Counted from the stretch's first letter, positions 1 through 11,299 are shown. The stretch is DNA of 64,000 nucleotides from Lytechinus pictus (GCF_037042905.1 NC_087261.1:13714217-13778216); one strand, 5' to 3'. Program-made: numbers and translations. Notes: generated by a model not told the origin, from the letters alone.

Positions 1-783
1 GATTGGGTCTTGGAAATTTATATTTTCTAAGTTTTAGTAAAGAAGAAACTGACGTCATCTTCAGGCGGTCTTGCCCCCCCCCCTAAGTACTTAAATACAA
101 TGGCGCCATGCTTGGGCCCCGTTTTTCGGACCCTCTAACATTTTACTTTGTCTCAAACGATTAACGACACTGCACGATAAGTTAATAACGATCATACAGA
201 CTACAGGTCACTCTCAATCCCAAACCAACAATAATTTGGTAGGGAACGTTCTCTTAAAATTGGCAGATTGTAGGCTTAATTTTATGCATAAGATTAATGC
301 ATAATTTTTGATATTATACTTCCGAAATTTGAAGTTGTAAAGTTTAAATAAAGATATTTCAATTAGGCATTCAAATAATACTACTTGTTTGCACTTTGCA
401 AAAGGCATTCAAAATTTTAGATGAAAAAAAATGTCAAATTCTAAAATTATGATTAAAACTCAAGTCGTACGAATCGGAAAATAAGGCATGTTTTCAAATC
501 CGAGACTTAAATGATTATTTTCAAGAGGAAATTCTTAATATTATATTTTTTTTCTTTTTACATATTTCTATTCGAAGTATTCTTTTTAAGAGTGGGGGAT
601 ATCCAGTCCTAGTTTTCAATTTTATGTGTACTTTGCACTAATAAAAGTGTACTTGACATTGCGAAAAAAAAATGAGAGTGTTGCCGCAATAAGTGGGCTT
701 GGATCTCAAAAACATAGGATCTATCTTATGATGGCCAGCAAATCGCGTATCAATTTTTGGCAAAATATATGAAAAAACTGAAA

Positions 784-1030
784 AAACACCCCTCATAACA
801 CCGCTAAACTGTGATAAAATTGGAATTGCGGTGCTATCATTGTCACAACTTTGAATATAGAGAAAATAACGCTGAAGTCAGCTTTGTAACACTTTTGAGC
901 CGAAAATAGGGGAAAACGGCTAAAAACACCATAAAAACGCCGCTGATGAGGGAAGGAGGGGGGGGGGGCAATTCTGAATTGTAGCACTATCATAGTCATA
1001 CCTTGAAATATAGAGTGACAATAATATAAC
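784..1030. repeat. Imperfect tandem duplication, two copies
   Basis: Two adjacent copies of a roughly 130-150 bp unit, the first from about 784 and the second from about 921. Each runs from a stretch like AACACC..AT(A)ACNCCGCT, through a GTAGCACTATCAT/GTGCTATCATTGTCA segment, to TTGAATATAGAG / TTGAAATATAGAG. A G12 run lies in the second copy. The open frames across it on the minus strand look accidental. It sits in what would be the first intron of the minus-strand gene at 1148. Confidence 0.55.
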
Positions 1031-1036
1031 ACTCAC

Positions 1037-1148
1037 ATGATTCCGACTCCGATGACGTTGATGGATAGTTGTTATAATAATAGGTTGCGTCGACCAGCAC
1101 ATTGCCCATCAGAACACATGATACAATTATAAACAGCGCCCCCTTCAT
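1037..1148 (-). CDS. Probable first coding exon of a small secreted protein, partial
   Basis: Read on the minus strand, the ATG at 1148 opens a frame beginning MKGALFIIVSCVLMGNVLVDA, a typical signal peptide with a hydrophobic core and likely cleavage after DA. A Tyr/Asn- then Ser/Glu-rich stretch follows (YYYNNYPSTSSESES). At 1037 the frame meets a strong splice donor (T|GTGAGT), giving a 112-nt coding exon in phase 1. Reading through the donor quickly leads into low-complexity intron-like sequence. I do not recognise the family, and no downstream exon could be found between the donor and the left edge, so the gene would continue outside the window. A TATATA sequence lies about 130 bp upstream of the ATG (around 1276-1286). 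Function unknown; an antimicrobial or other secreted peptide is only a guess. Confidence 0.45.
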
Positions 1149-1489
1149 GATGATCTCGCTCAGTCGTCGGAGGGTGTGTAAAAGTGGTTTGCTTCGAAGA
1201 AGTAAAAACAAGTAATAAAGCCAAGCAAAGACAGGAGCTGAAATGACGAATATATGGCTAAAGGAATAGAATGAAACCTGTATATAATTTAGTTTTGGAA
1301 CTGCTGCTGGAATGCTTCCCAGGGATTGGAGAGAGTGCATGCTTTGTATTAGGGTATTGTATGAAGTTATTAAAATTATAAGATTTTGATTTGTGACGTC
1401 TTACGAACAGCTGCCACATATGGTTTATAATATAAAATACATAAATTAATATTTTCCATTGTTTGTGATAACTGATATTTTTTTTCTGT

Positions 1490-1762
1490 CAGGAGCGGGT
1501 GTGAAATGATTTGTCCATTGATATACTGAAGGAACAATATAAACCATTTTCATTTTATTTAAGAAAATTACATTTTATTGATTTGTCACCATATACAATA
1601 TGAGAGAAAGCTGGTCACATATGACGTCATAAAAATAAATGAATAAATGTCTATAAGTTTTTTTTTGTTTCAGATGGATTTTCCTCAAACCTTTACCAAT
1701 TTTTTTTTTATTATTTCTGTTAATTTTACAATAAACTTTTTGTCAGGGTGATGTAACTAAAA
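1490..1762. repeat. Dispersed repeat copy (GAGCGGGTGTGAAATGATTTGTC family)
   Basis: This stretch is clearly related to 3390-3640. It shares GAGCGG.TGTGAAAT.ATTTGTC, GATGG.TTTTCCTCAAACCTT.ACCAA and ACAATAAA.CTTTTGTCA in the same order and spacing. It lacks the outer AAAGGGAAGTCCACC end seen in the 3300 copy. Confidence 0.55.
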
Positions 1763-1794
1763 TTGTTATCTGTTATGCAGACCCCCAGTGCAAA

Positions 1795-2035
1795 ATAAGG
1801 AGTGGTCTCCGCTCTATCAACGCTCGAGTCACCGCTAAACCAACGCTCGCCACCGTTAAACCAACGCTAAAGCTACGCGGGCTTTAGCGGTGCACCGCTA
1901 AGGCAACGCCCATGTTTTCGATTTTTCCCCAATTTTGTGACGAGCGTTGTCGAAATTCGACCCTCTCTCCGTACCGCTCCACGACCGCTACACGACCGCT
2001 CCAACAACGCTCGGGCGGTGTGACCAGGCCTTTAT
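1795..2035. repeat. GC-rich cluster of ACCGCT/AACGCT short motifs
   Basis: Irregular reiterations of ACCGCTAAACCAACGCT-like words, on both strands, inside otherwise AT-rich DNA. Some pair with each other (CTTTAGCGGTGCACCGCTAAG). No open frame is associated. It may be a small transposon or an internal minisatellite. Between here and 2570 I see no gene or other repeat. Confidence 0.5.
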
Positions 2036-2574
2036 ATGGTTTTGTTAATGTGTAGAGTTAGGGCCACGGTCACAATAGGGTTTTATGTTGGGTTTAAGCC
2101 GGTATAGGGGTTAGTCGTTCGACGCCGAAGCATTTCGGCAGAGAAAATGCCATGGAATCCGCAAGACATATGAAAATATCTTACTGATTAAAAAAAAACA
2201 TTATAAACTTTAACGCTATTCAGTCATTAACCTACTGCCTACTTATTGTTCCTTCTTGAACAGAACCGTGAATTTTAGAATCCAGTAGTTACCGGACCAC
2301 GAAATAGAGAATCAAACCGATAGGCAACTCCCTACACATGAAAACACAATACATACCTCGCTTGATAATCAACACGAAAGAAAAAATCTTCCAGCTCCAG
2401 TTATTTCCTTTGGCAGAATCCACTGTATTTATACCCGTAGAAGTTAATAACGATTCGGCTTGCATGCTACACCTGTTTTGCTATTGATCCAAACGGTAAT
2501 ATCTAAATCACCCCTTTGGAAGTAATTCGAAAATTATGAAAAGGAAATATTTTATTTTTCACATGTGGTGAATT

Positions 2575-2690
2575 TATAAAAGGGCAGGTCCACCTTGACA
2601 AATAGATTATTGTGAAATAGCAGAAAATACAATTTAAGATATTGGTGAATGTTTGAGGTAATTCCACTAAAGATTAAGAAAGTTATTACA
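2575..2690. repeat. Partial copy of the AAGTCCACC dispersed repeat
   Basis: AAAAGGGCAGGTCCACCTTGACAAATAGATTATTGTGAAATAGCAG matches the left end of the 3300-3649 element. It is followed by a reverse-complement-like GGTGAATGTTTGAGGTAATTCCAC, suggesting an internally deleted copy. Motif text is abridged and the similarity was judged by eye. Confidence 0.4.
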
Positions 2691-2924
2691 CTCTAAAAAA
2701 AATATTGGGTAAAAGCACTCCTTAAGGATAACTATATGTGTCCAACCAACATTGGGCTTTTATATTTTTGGGAATTTTCATTTATCCAGTGTGATGAAAA
2801 TTTTGCCCATTCTAAAGAAATTGCTACTTATGTTTTAACCTTACTGGACAATATGCTTCCAACAAATTTGGGTAAAATAATGCCCCAAATTGGTTGGACA
2901 CATTTTTTACAGTCATGTGTAGAA

Positions 2925-3723
2925 TGGTTACGATTACGATAGAGTAACGGTTACGTATCGCTTTGTTCAGCTTCGGGGTCTGATAGGGGGGGGGGGGGGC
3001 TCATGGGGCGGGAGAATTCATTGACTTTCAGTTTGCGTAGCTGTTACATTATGTATTTTTTTTATTGCTTTAGCTGCATATATTAGTTAAAATGTTATTT
3101 TTGCATGATTTCGGTTTATGTCTTTGTTCCGATACAATTTGTCTGCTGTGTTTATTACAGCGTAATTTGATTTGTGTATTCACGGCTGCAATTATCATTT
3201 TTTTGTTGATATTTTCTTTGTTATGTATGTATGAATTTTATTTGAATGAATAATAAAGATTACTACAAAACATGTGTAACCTATTAAATTATGAACCGCT
3301 CTAAAAAGGGAAGTCCACCATTACAAAGGGTTTATTGTGAAAGTAGCAGTTTTCTTTTTTTTTAGGGTTCATGATGAACTGAAAAATAATCTTGCAGGAG
3401 CGGTTGTGAAATAATTTGTCTGTTGATACACTTACGGTACAATCAAAACCAAGAAAAATGACATGTCATCGATTTTTTTTACGCTACGATATATGGGGTG
3501 GGGAGCTGTTCGCATATGACTTAACAAATCAATAACTAATTCAATCTTTGATGGCTTTTCCTCAAACCTTCACCAAAATATACTAATATTTCTTTCCTAT
3601 ACTATTTTCACAATAAAACTTTTGTCATGCTGCGCTTCCCTTTTTAAGAGCTGGCTATGATGTAATTGGCTAAAATTTATGGCAAAGCGATATGTAACCG
3701 TTACTATATCGCAATCGTTACCA
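2925..3723. mobile_element. TIR element, about 0.8 kb, non-autonomous
   Basis: Terminal inverted repeats of about 45 bp. The left end at 2925 reads TGGTTACGATTACGATAGAG then TAACGGTTACGTATCGC. The right end at 3683-3723 is its reverse complement with a few mismatches (CAAAGCGATATGTAACCGTT...CGTTACCA). No transposase frame lies inside. A second inverted-repeat element is nested at 3300-3649. Confidence 0.65.
3300..3649. mobile_element. MITE nested in the 2925 element
   Basis: Left end CTCTAAAAAGGGAAGTCCACC and right end GCGCTTCCCTTTTTAAGAG are inverted repeats of each other over about 17 bp. The interior matches the repeat copy at 1490-1762. There is no coding potential. Confidence 0.55.
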
Positions 3724-4103
3724 TGGTTACTGTATGCTCATCATGGCGGGGCTCAAGTGGAGGATGCAATAATCTCTCATTATGATTCATAAAGGAATAT
3801 AAAAACAAATATGTCGGTGTGAGAGAGAAAATAGAAATGTGGGTATCATAATGGATAGAGAAACGATAAAAACGTCATTATTCACTGCCGGAATAAGACA
3901 GCATCACATTAAGTCATGTAAAGATGTCAGAATTATAACAATTAATTTGTTTACATAATTATTTGTTTCATTTTTGCTCCTGTTTTTTTTCTGCGGTTAA
4001 CACAAAACATTAACCCCTCTTATTTTCCATATTTTTGCCTTTGTTTCGTCCAGCTTTGTCTTATTTTTCTCATTTCTCTTTAAAGCTACAATCATTAGAA
4101 ATT

Positions 4104-4104
4104 T

Positions 4105-4136
<32 letters not shown>

Positions 4137-4137
4137 A
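4104..4137. repeat. (GA)n microsatellite
   Basis: Near-pure GA dinucleotide run. Frames reading through it (RERERE) are artefacts of the repeat. Between 3724 and 4740 there is otherwise nothing I recognise. Confidence 0.85.
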
Positions 4138-4739
4138 ATACAGATTTATTGTTACAATTAATATTGGTCAATACCCCCAATTTCCGACCCACACAATAAA
4201 GTCTGAACTTTTGAAATATTTAATTGGTTGTGTCAAAAGTGATGTTGTATATACATGCAGAATTAGCAGAAATACACATCGAACACCTGCTCAGTCACGT
4301 CCCACTAAAAACAGACAAAAAGAAATATCCGTGACCAATATTGATTGTTAACTTACCTGCTTCAATCGCTATACAAACATTAGGTGTTTCATATGACAAC
4401 ACAATTTTACTAGTAACAAAGTTTTAATTAATTTTCAAATGTTCTTTGTTTAGAAAAAAAAAGCAAAATGAAGCAAACGTTAAAAAATGGTTTAAAGGGT
4501 GGAGGCGTGCCCAATATCAATAAAAACAAACCGTATTACGATTGGGGCAAGAGGGATCCCCCCATTATTTTTAAACTTTTTTTCCAATTCGGACATGCAT
4601 CTAAACAAATTTTTAATTGAAAGTAAAAAGGTATATTCAAAATCGTGATTGGAAAAACAACAGCAGCAAAGAAAGTTGGAGACGCAATTTTCCACCAGAA
4701 CATTGTAACTTCTCCCTCACACTTTTGCGGCCAAATAAA

Positions 4740-5035
4740 ATCAAGCTCCCTCCTTTCTCTGTCCCTCTCTCTCTCACTCCTATCATGATTATAGGACTAT
4801 TTATAATATTCACCTTCTTTTACTTGTTTTTCTTAATCTCTCCATCAGCTTATATCTATACATTGCCCCTTCTCCTTCTTTCTCTTCCTCCTCATCTCTT
4901 TCCCACTCTCTTCTCCCTCTTCCTCCTCCTCTCTCTCTCTCTCTCCCTTCCCCACCTCTTTCTTTCTGTCTTTCTTTCTTTCTTTCCATTTCTCACCCTG
5001 TCACACTTCCTCTTTCTCTTTCGCATCTCTTCTGA
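4740..5035. repeat. Pyrimidine-rich tract upstream of GPCR gene 1
   Basis: About 300 bp of almost continuous C/T with (CT)n and (CTTT)n segments. The long plus-strand frame across it is Ser/Leu/Phe low complexity and is not a gene. The 5036-5422 stretch up to the receptor ATG shows no TATA box like those of genes 2-4. Confidence 0.75.
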
Positions 5036-5422
5036 AGTCTCTATCTCAATTGTATTACGACCGACACGCGTTCTTAATTAGCAGTGCGTGTATCTAGGAG
5101 CGATTTCATGCTCAAAATATATTAAATAATTATATTTCTTGAAAAAAGATATAAAGGGTTTGTTTGGTATGATATTTGTGGTTGTGAAATGACTTCAGGT
5201 TGATGTTGGTAAGACTGATGCGAGTTGCACATTAAGGTAGTAAAAACCGTTGGAAAAATCTCATTAGCCAAACGACTTCAATGGTTTGAATAGTGATATA
5301 ATGAAATATTTGGACTTATGAAGTGCGGTTTCAATTATGGATCCAAAATAACTTTGTTGAATCGCTCGGGTAGCCTATATCATATCAAAATCTAGCCCCA
5401 AGACTCACAAATTCATTCCACC

Positions 5423-6709
5423 ATGGCTATCATTGTCGGTGCTTTTACTACTTTCTACGCTCTCATATTCTGTATTGGGGTAACGAGCAACCTTGTCATT
5501 CTAGCTGGGTACTCTAAGAAGAAGAAGAAAAATGGCACGGATATTTTCATCATGGGTTTAGCTGTAACCGATTTCCTATGCTCCGCAATATCTATTTTGA
5601 AATTCAGAGCATGGATAGCAAATAACGCATATTGCAAGCTTCAATTTGCCACCAATGTATGGTTTGCAAGTAGCCAGATGGCGTTGACTCTCGTAATTAA
5701 CATTGACAGGTACTTGGCGGTGTGTTTCCCGGTTCACCGCCGACCTACAGTTCGCCGCGCGGTCATCACCGTTGCGTTTGCGTATCTGGCTATGTTTTTC
5801 TTCTTTGCCGCTCCGAGTCTTATCCCGACGCATTACGATGACTTCATCAAAGATTGCATGTACAGGTCGGATATCAATTGGTTTAATCAATACGACAAAT
5901 ACATTGGGCAGGGGTTCATCGTGGTCACGGTCTCTGTTTCCTTATTGTTGTATTTTCGTATCATCCTCGCTCTGCGTCGCCAGTCCAAAGTGCGTAGCAG
6001 TCTCCTCCCAAATCTATCCAGTTCTAAAGCTCCCCATCGTGAATTAGGGACCAGTTCTGCTAATCTACCCAGAGTTGCCAATGCTATCTCTGAAGTACAT
6101 CATGACAAGGCCTTATCACAGAATAGCCCAACTAAAGAGGGTGGTGTCATCCGGGATCGAGGTGGCTCATTCGTTGTCCAGGAAAGAATACTACATCCGA
6201 GGGAATATGAAGCAGAAGAAGATGGGGCTTCCACAATCTCAGACCGAGGGTTACCCAAATCCACCGACATTGCCGATGGCGGTACCGAACCAAAACAACC
6301 CCAGACTGGTCAACAATCGGGAAGTGTTCCTGACGCACTTGATGGGCCATCAGGAACGGGTCCAACCTTGCTTTCAGCCAACAAACCGAACACGAAACCG
6401 AGCACCGTTAACGCCAACCAGCTAACAGAACGGAGATTGACATTGATGTTGGGCTGCGTAACCGTCATCTATGCCGTCAGCCTGATACCAATGTTTGTTG
6501 GCCGTTACATGCCGATCGAGACTCGCAGAGTTTTCATGAACAGGTCGAATATCCATCATACCATCTACGCCATCTTCATTCGTCTTTATGAGGTCAACTC
6601 GGTTATCAACGTTTTCGTTTACTGGAAACTAAATAGACGTTTTCGGAAGGATTGTCAAGAATTTCTTGCCAAGATCAGGCGAACTATCTGTAAGTGCAAG
6701 ATGCACTGA
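5423..6709 (+). CDS. GPCR gene 1: rhodopsin-class receptor, single exon
   Basis: A 428-residue seven-helix receptor of the plasma membrane, ligand unknown. Visible landmarks: N1.50 in TSNLVIL (residue 23); D2.50 in GLAVTD (50); Cys71 at the top of TM3 and Cys145 in the second outer loop (IKDCMYRSD), the usual disulfide pair; DRY at 95-97; TM5 near 162-184. A hydrophilic, Ser/Thr/Pro/Gln-rich third inner loop spans about 185-337. TM6 (about 338-360) has SLIP where CWxP is usual. TM7 ends NVFVY (396-400) in place of NPxxY. The tail has Cys411, 423 and 425, possible palmitoylation sites. The ATG is in good context (CCACCATGG) and aligns with the starts of genes 2-4, leaving only about four residues before TM1. 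It is the most divergent of the four and the only intact member of its subtype. It resembles the tandem single-exon sea-urchin receptor expansions; this is a family-level inference. Confidence 0.93.
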   Translation: MAIIVGAFTTFYALIFCIGVTSNLVILAGYSKKKKKNGTDIFIMGLAVTDFLCSAISILKFRAWIANNAYCKLQFATNVWFASSQMALTLVINIDRYLAVCFPVHRRPTVRRAVITVAFAYLAMFFFFAAPSLIPTHYDDFIKDCMYRSDINWFNQYDKYIGQGFIVVTVSVSLLLYFRIILALRRQSKVRSSLLPNLSSSKAPHRELGTSSANLPRVANAISEVHHDKALSQNSPTKEGGVIRDRGGSFVVQERILHPREYEAEEDGASTISDRGLPKSTDIADGGTEPKQPQTGQQSGSVPDALDGPSGTGPTLLSANKPNTKPSTVNANQLTERRLTLMLGCVTVIYAVSLIPMFVGRYMPIETRRVFMNRSNIHHTIYAIFIRLYEVNSVINVFVYWKLNRRFRKDCQEFLAKIRRTICKCKMH

Positions 6710-9195
6710 TTGAAAGCGTAAAACACAATCATGAGCAGGCGAACCACAGTACATTGCTCATTGCCGTTTCGTTTTGTGATTTTGAGAATTTGTATGCCCA
6801 ATATTTTTTAATGAATGGTGATGTGTTTGAGGTATATCGAGTATATTTACTGATTTTTCTTTCCTCCAAAGAATATTAATGTGGTTCTTTGACGACATTC
6901 ACCATGATTTCTATTGTCGAGCCATCATCCCCCCACACAGTTCTCCTGATTTTTCTTGGTGCATGTCCCACACAGTCAACGTCTTATCCACCCTCCGGCC
7001 TCCTTAATTCAATCGAATCATGTAAATTATCAAATTTGTTAACGTTTTGGTATTTTACATCTCAATTGCAATTATATTACCGACTCTCTGACGAAATGAA
7101 TTAAAGTTATATTTTTTTCATTTAAAAGATTAATCTGTTTACAAGCCGTACTCCGGAAACGCTTTGATGATTAATTTCTGAAACTTCTCATAGAGCAATT
7201 TACGAGTCATGTTATCAATATTACATTAACCACTGATAGACTTAAATTTGTCATTGTCAAACGTTCTTTATTAAAAGCTATAACAATCTCTTACTGAAGT
7301 CGCAATATTCAAATAACTGTTATACACGATCGAATACATCATAAAAGAAATAATTCATGTTCTAATGCATTAACTGCAAGTATCGTATTAGGCCAACCCG
7401 GCCTTGATATAAAATATTTTCTATTTTGTAAATGTTAATGGGTATTCGTTTTTCTTTTTTGGATAAAGAGGATTATAATAAGCGAACGCTATTTGAAATA
7501 CCGTATTCATGATTAATTCACCATTAAAAACAATGAATGAATATAAGAATGCAATGATTCAAAAATACTTAATGGACTGCGCATTAACTCAGAGAGAACA
7601 ATGGTAAACAAAGAAAACTTGAGATAAAAAAATGCGCGTTATGTAATTTGTACAATATCCGATGTCGTTTCGAAATAATTTACACCGTTGAACTCTTTCA
7701 GGAGATTTTGTAAAATATATCTTTATGTGTTTATGGAGTTTTATTATTCTTAATGCAGCCCCAAATTATAGAGATAAAAGCGTTCTTTTAATTATATTAA
7801 CTGAAATATAATTCATTAATGGATAGTGCATAATGGCTTTTACATTCATTAAGACAAAAAGAAAAGGAATATGTATTAGAAAATCTAAAAATAAAACATG
7901 TAGTGATAGGTACCTGACACTCTCTTTCTCGAAAGAACTTCGATGAGTCTTGGGTAATTTGCTATATTTCTTCGGCCATAATGAAGGTTTATGTTTTTAT
8001 TATGTGGAAGTAAGGGGCAACTCCTGGTTGATATCATAAAATGCGGTAGTGTGAGCAAGGAGTTACCAGCAATGGTAACTCCTTGTTCTGAGGGAGTTTG
8101 TATTGATAGGAAGAAGGGTTAAGATGACCCAAGGATGACGCCATTGTTTTATTCTAGTCACACCAATGAACCGGCTCTGGACCACTGATCTTTGGACCAG
8201 TGCATCGGAACCGACCAAAGATTATTCCGATTGGCGTATCATCGGTTGACCTGGAACGCCAGGGGAGCGTTTCATGTAAGGAGTTGTCGGACGTTTTATC
8301 CGACGAGTCCCATTTTATCCGACAGTTACCATAGTAACAATGCTTCTTAGCCAATCAACATCAAGAAAAGTTGTCAGGTCTGACAACTTGTCAGACAAAA
8401 ATGATGATGAAACGGGCCCCTGGAGTAGGTTTCGTTGGTGTGACTGTAAGAAATGGGGTCATTATAAATTACATAGTCCAATAATCTTCTTTCTTCTTTA
8501 GTTTTGTCCTTTTTTTAATATGACGTAGATAGCCCTGGTTTCTTTGGTTTTTCTAAGGTTACCATGAGCTTCGTCATCTCTGCTTTAATTAGTAAAACAA
8601 CATTTGTTTATCATTTATTTTATGTATTGTTTTATTCATGCTCTATTCATGACTCACATAATTACAATGGAGGAATTTGTGTTGCCTTTTTCAAAAAAAA
8701 AATGGAAGCTGAAAAAAATATCAAAGGTGAATTTAGAATTTTCATGAAATGATAAGGGAAATGGGTGGTGGTTTAAAAATGTTCCAGAAAAAATAAAATC
8801 CTACATAGTTCAAACATAATTAATAAGTAAGCCTGTTCTTAATGTATTTAAAGAATGTCATGAAAAGGGGTGGACAAATATTCTAGCAAAATAAAATGAA
8901 TGTAGACAAACCGAATAATCTGACTAGTGGCATACGTAGCAAGTCTCCTTAGAAGGGGGACAATTTTCAGACTACTTTAATAAAAAAAATACTGATTGCA
9001 AGCAAAATATCTTTTAAAACTTTGAAAAATACTGGTAATGAAGTTATATTAAAGCTTCTGCTTAATTTGATTCTTTATTTATACTTAATGGACCATGCGT
9101 GTTGTACTTTCAGCAGTTTACATATACGCTACAGAATTAATGTGATAATGAATGCGATTGAAAGGAAGGATGGTAAACGTTGAGATGACAAACAA
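6710..9195. other. Spacer between GPCR genes 1 and 2, no gene
   Basis: No convincing gene. The stretch is collinear, with interruptions, with 17950-19880 and 28740-30630 in the two sister units. Examples are the region from GGTTCTTTGAC near 6882, the AATAATTC..TTCTAATGCATT block near 7350, CTTGGGTAA near 7950, and the ACTGGTAATGA..TTAAAGCTT block near 9030. This places gene 1 and its downstream DNA in the same ancestral unit as the broken tails at 17850 and 28641. One MITE (8255-8424) is inserted here. Confidence 0.7.
8255..8424. mobile_element. Short MITE (TGTCGGA..TCCGACA type), with empty site in sister units
   Basis: Ends CCAGGGGAGCGTTTCAT and ATGAAACGGGCCCCTGG are inverted. Inside are TTATCCGAC repeats and a GTTACCATAGTAAC palindrome. 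The sister units read straight through GGTTGACCTGGAGTAGG (19502 and 30250 regions). Here the same sequence is split after CCTGGA, which recurs at the far end, so the insertion postdates unit duplication or was lost from the others. A related copy lies at 40847-41010. Confidence 0.75.
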
Positions 9196-9203
9196 TTACG
9201 TCA
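9196..9203. promoter_or_regulatory. TTACGTCA (CRE/ATF-like) upstream of gene 2
   Basis: TTACGTCACTGATG is preserved at the matching place ahead of genes 2, 3 and 4 (9196, 19885, 30631), 313-339 bp before the ATG. It is one base off the palindromic cyclic-AMP response element. Conservation alone could reflect recent duplication, so a regulatory role is inferred. Confidence 0.35.
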
Positions 9204-9355
9204 CTGATGCTCTTCAGCCGACTTGAAAACAAAGGTACAGGATGATGAAGTTCCAGCGATATCTTCTGTGCCTCACCAATTATAAAAAAAATTATCTCTT
9301 CTCAGGTTGGATGGGAAATTTGAAATCCATTCCAAGATTATCCAACTGGTGTCGT

Positions 9356-9364
9356 TATATAAAA
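9356..9364 (+). promoter_or_regulatory. TATA box of GPCR gene 2
   Basis: TATATAAAA lies 153 bp before the ATG. Genes 3 and 4 have TATAAAG at 153 and 151 bp. The fixed distance supports a short 5' leader (about 120 nt) with no intron before the start codon. Confidence 0.6.
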
Positions 9365-9508
9365 CAGTTCGTGTGCCTTACATTCAGCCCACCTTCGAGC
9401 GATTCTTTGAGCAACATTGATCAGCCTTGGCCCCAACCACTCAACTATCAACGGAACCAGTGAACAACGGCACATCCTGATCGTTCTTGAGAAGCACTTG
9501 AATCGAAC

Positions 9509-10810
9509 ATGGCCATCATTCGGAGCGTCTTTTATGTTTTCTACGCAATCATATTCGCCATCGGACTACCAAGCAATATGGTCATTTTGGCGGTGTACGC
9601 CGCAAAGAGGAAAAAGAACGGAACAGATGTCTTCATCATGGGCCTGTCTATCACCGATTTACTCTCCTCGATGATATGCCTGCTTAAATTCAAGGTATGG
9701 GTCGCCAGTGACATCTTTTGCAAAATCGAATGGTTTATTGAAGGTTTGTTTATAGGTCATCAGTGGATGATGACAGTAATTATTAGCATTGACCGTTACT
9801 TAGCGGTGTGTTTTCCCATTCACCGTCGGCCGAAGGTCCGTCAAGCCATCATCATTGTCGCCATAGCTTATCTGTTTACGTTTACGATGATGACACCATG
9901 TATTCCGGCGATACACTACGTTGACCTCATCGAAGACTGCATGTACAGGTCAGACCTCGAATGGTTCAAAAAGTTTGATAATTACTTTGGACAAGGGTTC
10001 ACCATTAGCATTATCTGCACGTCATCCTTATTCTATTACCGGACCATTTTTGCCCTTCGTCGCCTGTCAAAGGTTCACGCAAGACTTGTTGGCAACCCAT
10101 CTAGCAAATCGGCACTTCCAAGTGCCTCTAAGTATTCTTCGCACCTTAACCAAACCCATATCAACAACTCTGTAGAGACCGCATCATGTGAACGGATACC
10201 TGGTCAGAAATCAGATGTCGATATTGGGCTTGGCAAGCCCAACCACCAAACAGATCAACCAACTGCTTACACCGATTCCAGAAATACTCTATCCGGGTGC
10301 ATCGATACATCTTTGAACGTCCCGCCAAAAGAAACATATCTACTTGCAACTACAAACGAGTCCTCTACAAGCCAAGGATCACAAAGCAATCTTGAAACCT
10401 TCTCTGGCAAACACCTTGACATGACTGGTCCTACCATTCCAACAGTTTCAGCATCGGTGGTCCCCAACGCTCCATCATCACAGATGGCAATAGACCGTGG
10501 TGATCAGAATGACAAAAAAGACAGCCGACAGTCAGAAAAAAAATTGACGGCAACACTCGGTGTCATTACCAGTATCCAGCTCATTACCATGATACCGTTA
10601 GTCATCGGTAGATATATACCCATTGAAACGAGGCAAGCATTCATGAGCAGATCTAACGCACATCATACCATTTATGCCATCATGTTTCGCCTGTGTGAAG
10701 TCAACTCGTTCATCAATGTGTTTGTTTACTGGCGATTGAACAAGGTTTTCCGTCGGGATTGTCAAGTCTTATTCGGACGTATCTGGCAGTCAGTCTTAAA
10801 AAAGAAGTAG
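9509..10810 (+). CDS. GPCR gene 2: rhodopsin-class receptor, single exon
   Basis: 433 residues with the same plan as genes 3 and 4. TM1 has N23, TM2 has D50, and Cys71 and Cys144 can pair. DRYLAVCFPIHRRP begins at 95. A long third inner loop spans about 185-340, rich in Ser, Thr, Asn and Gln, with a Lys-rich end (SEKKLTATLG). TM6 ends TMIPLVIGRY, so the CWxP motif is missing. TM7 ends NVFVY (403-407), followed by a helix-8-like basic segment (LNKVFRRDC). A basic KRKKNGTD loop joins TM1 and TM2. The start is chosen by alignment with its three paralogues and by the TATA box 153 bp upstream. The frame stays open upstream without another ATG. It is probably a plasma-membrane chemosensory-type receptor; coupling and ligand are unknown. 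Confidence 0.94.
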   Translation: MAIIRSVFYVFYAIIFAIGLPSNMVILAVYAAKRKKNGTDVFIMGLSITDLLSSMICLLKFKVWVASDIFCKIEWFIEGLFIGHQWMMTVIISIDRYLAVCFPIHRRPKVRQAIIIVAIAYLFTFTMMTPCIPAIHYVDLIEDCMYRSDLEWFKKFDNYFGQGFTISIICTSSLFYYRTIFALRRLSKVHARLVGNPSSKSALPSASKYSSHLNQTHINNSVETASCERIPGQKSDVDIGLGKPNHQTDQPTAYTDSRNTLSGCIDTSLNVPPKETYLLATTNESSTSQGSQSNLETFSGKHLDMTGPTIPTVSASVVPNAPSSQMAIDRGDQNDKKDSRQSEKKLTATLGVITSIQLITMIPLVIGRYIPIETRQAFMSRSNAHHTIYAIMFRLCEVNSFINVFVYWRLNKVFRRDCQVLFGRIWQSVLKKK

Positions 10811-11049
10811 ACCGTTTGCGAACAAAAAATGTGTTAATACCATACAAGACCCTCGCACGAGGCCTACCCATGTTATCAATGATCGTAAGAAACGTCGTAC
10901 TAAATCGGGGGGGGGGGGGGTGCTGTCTTATAATTTCGATTTTTTATTTTATTTTATTTTTATTTTTTTTAGTTGTCAAGCGCACGTACACTTGACAAAA
11001 TTAAAGAGGTTTGGACTTGGACAAGTATAGGGCGCCCGCGGAATCGCAC

Positions 11050-11055
11050 AATAAA
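11050..11055 (+). terminator. Candidate polyadenylation signal, gene 2
   Basis: AATAAA about 240 bp after the stop, followed at once by AAATAAA. The same sequence is kept downstream of gene 3 at 21688. It is the first canonical signal after the coding region. Confidence 0.45.
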
Positions 11056-11299
11056 TGATAATAAAATAAACATGACCAGGGTCTATCACGAGGTCGTACG
11101 TTGTTGATAATACGATGAATTTATATGGACTCCGATCGATCATCGTATAGACCAAATTTGCACCAAGTGTTTTTTTCTTCGTAATATATTCTTGTTGGAT
11201 CTGTTTATGCGTATACTTATTTAAATGTATGTCGTTCATATGAACCTTAATTCATGCACAGTTAGGCTCGTAACTTAGCAACTTTACAATGTATATATT

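Noticed and set aside
4617-5081. 154-codon plus-strand frame
   Set aside because: Lies across a C/T-rich tract; the product is Ser/Leu/Phe low complexity without any domain.
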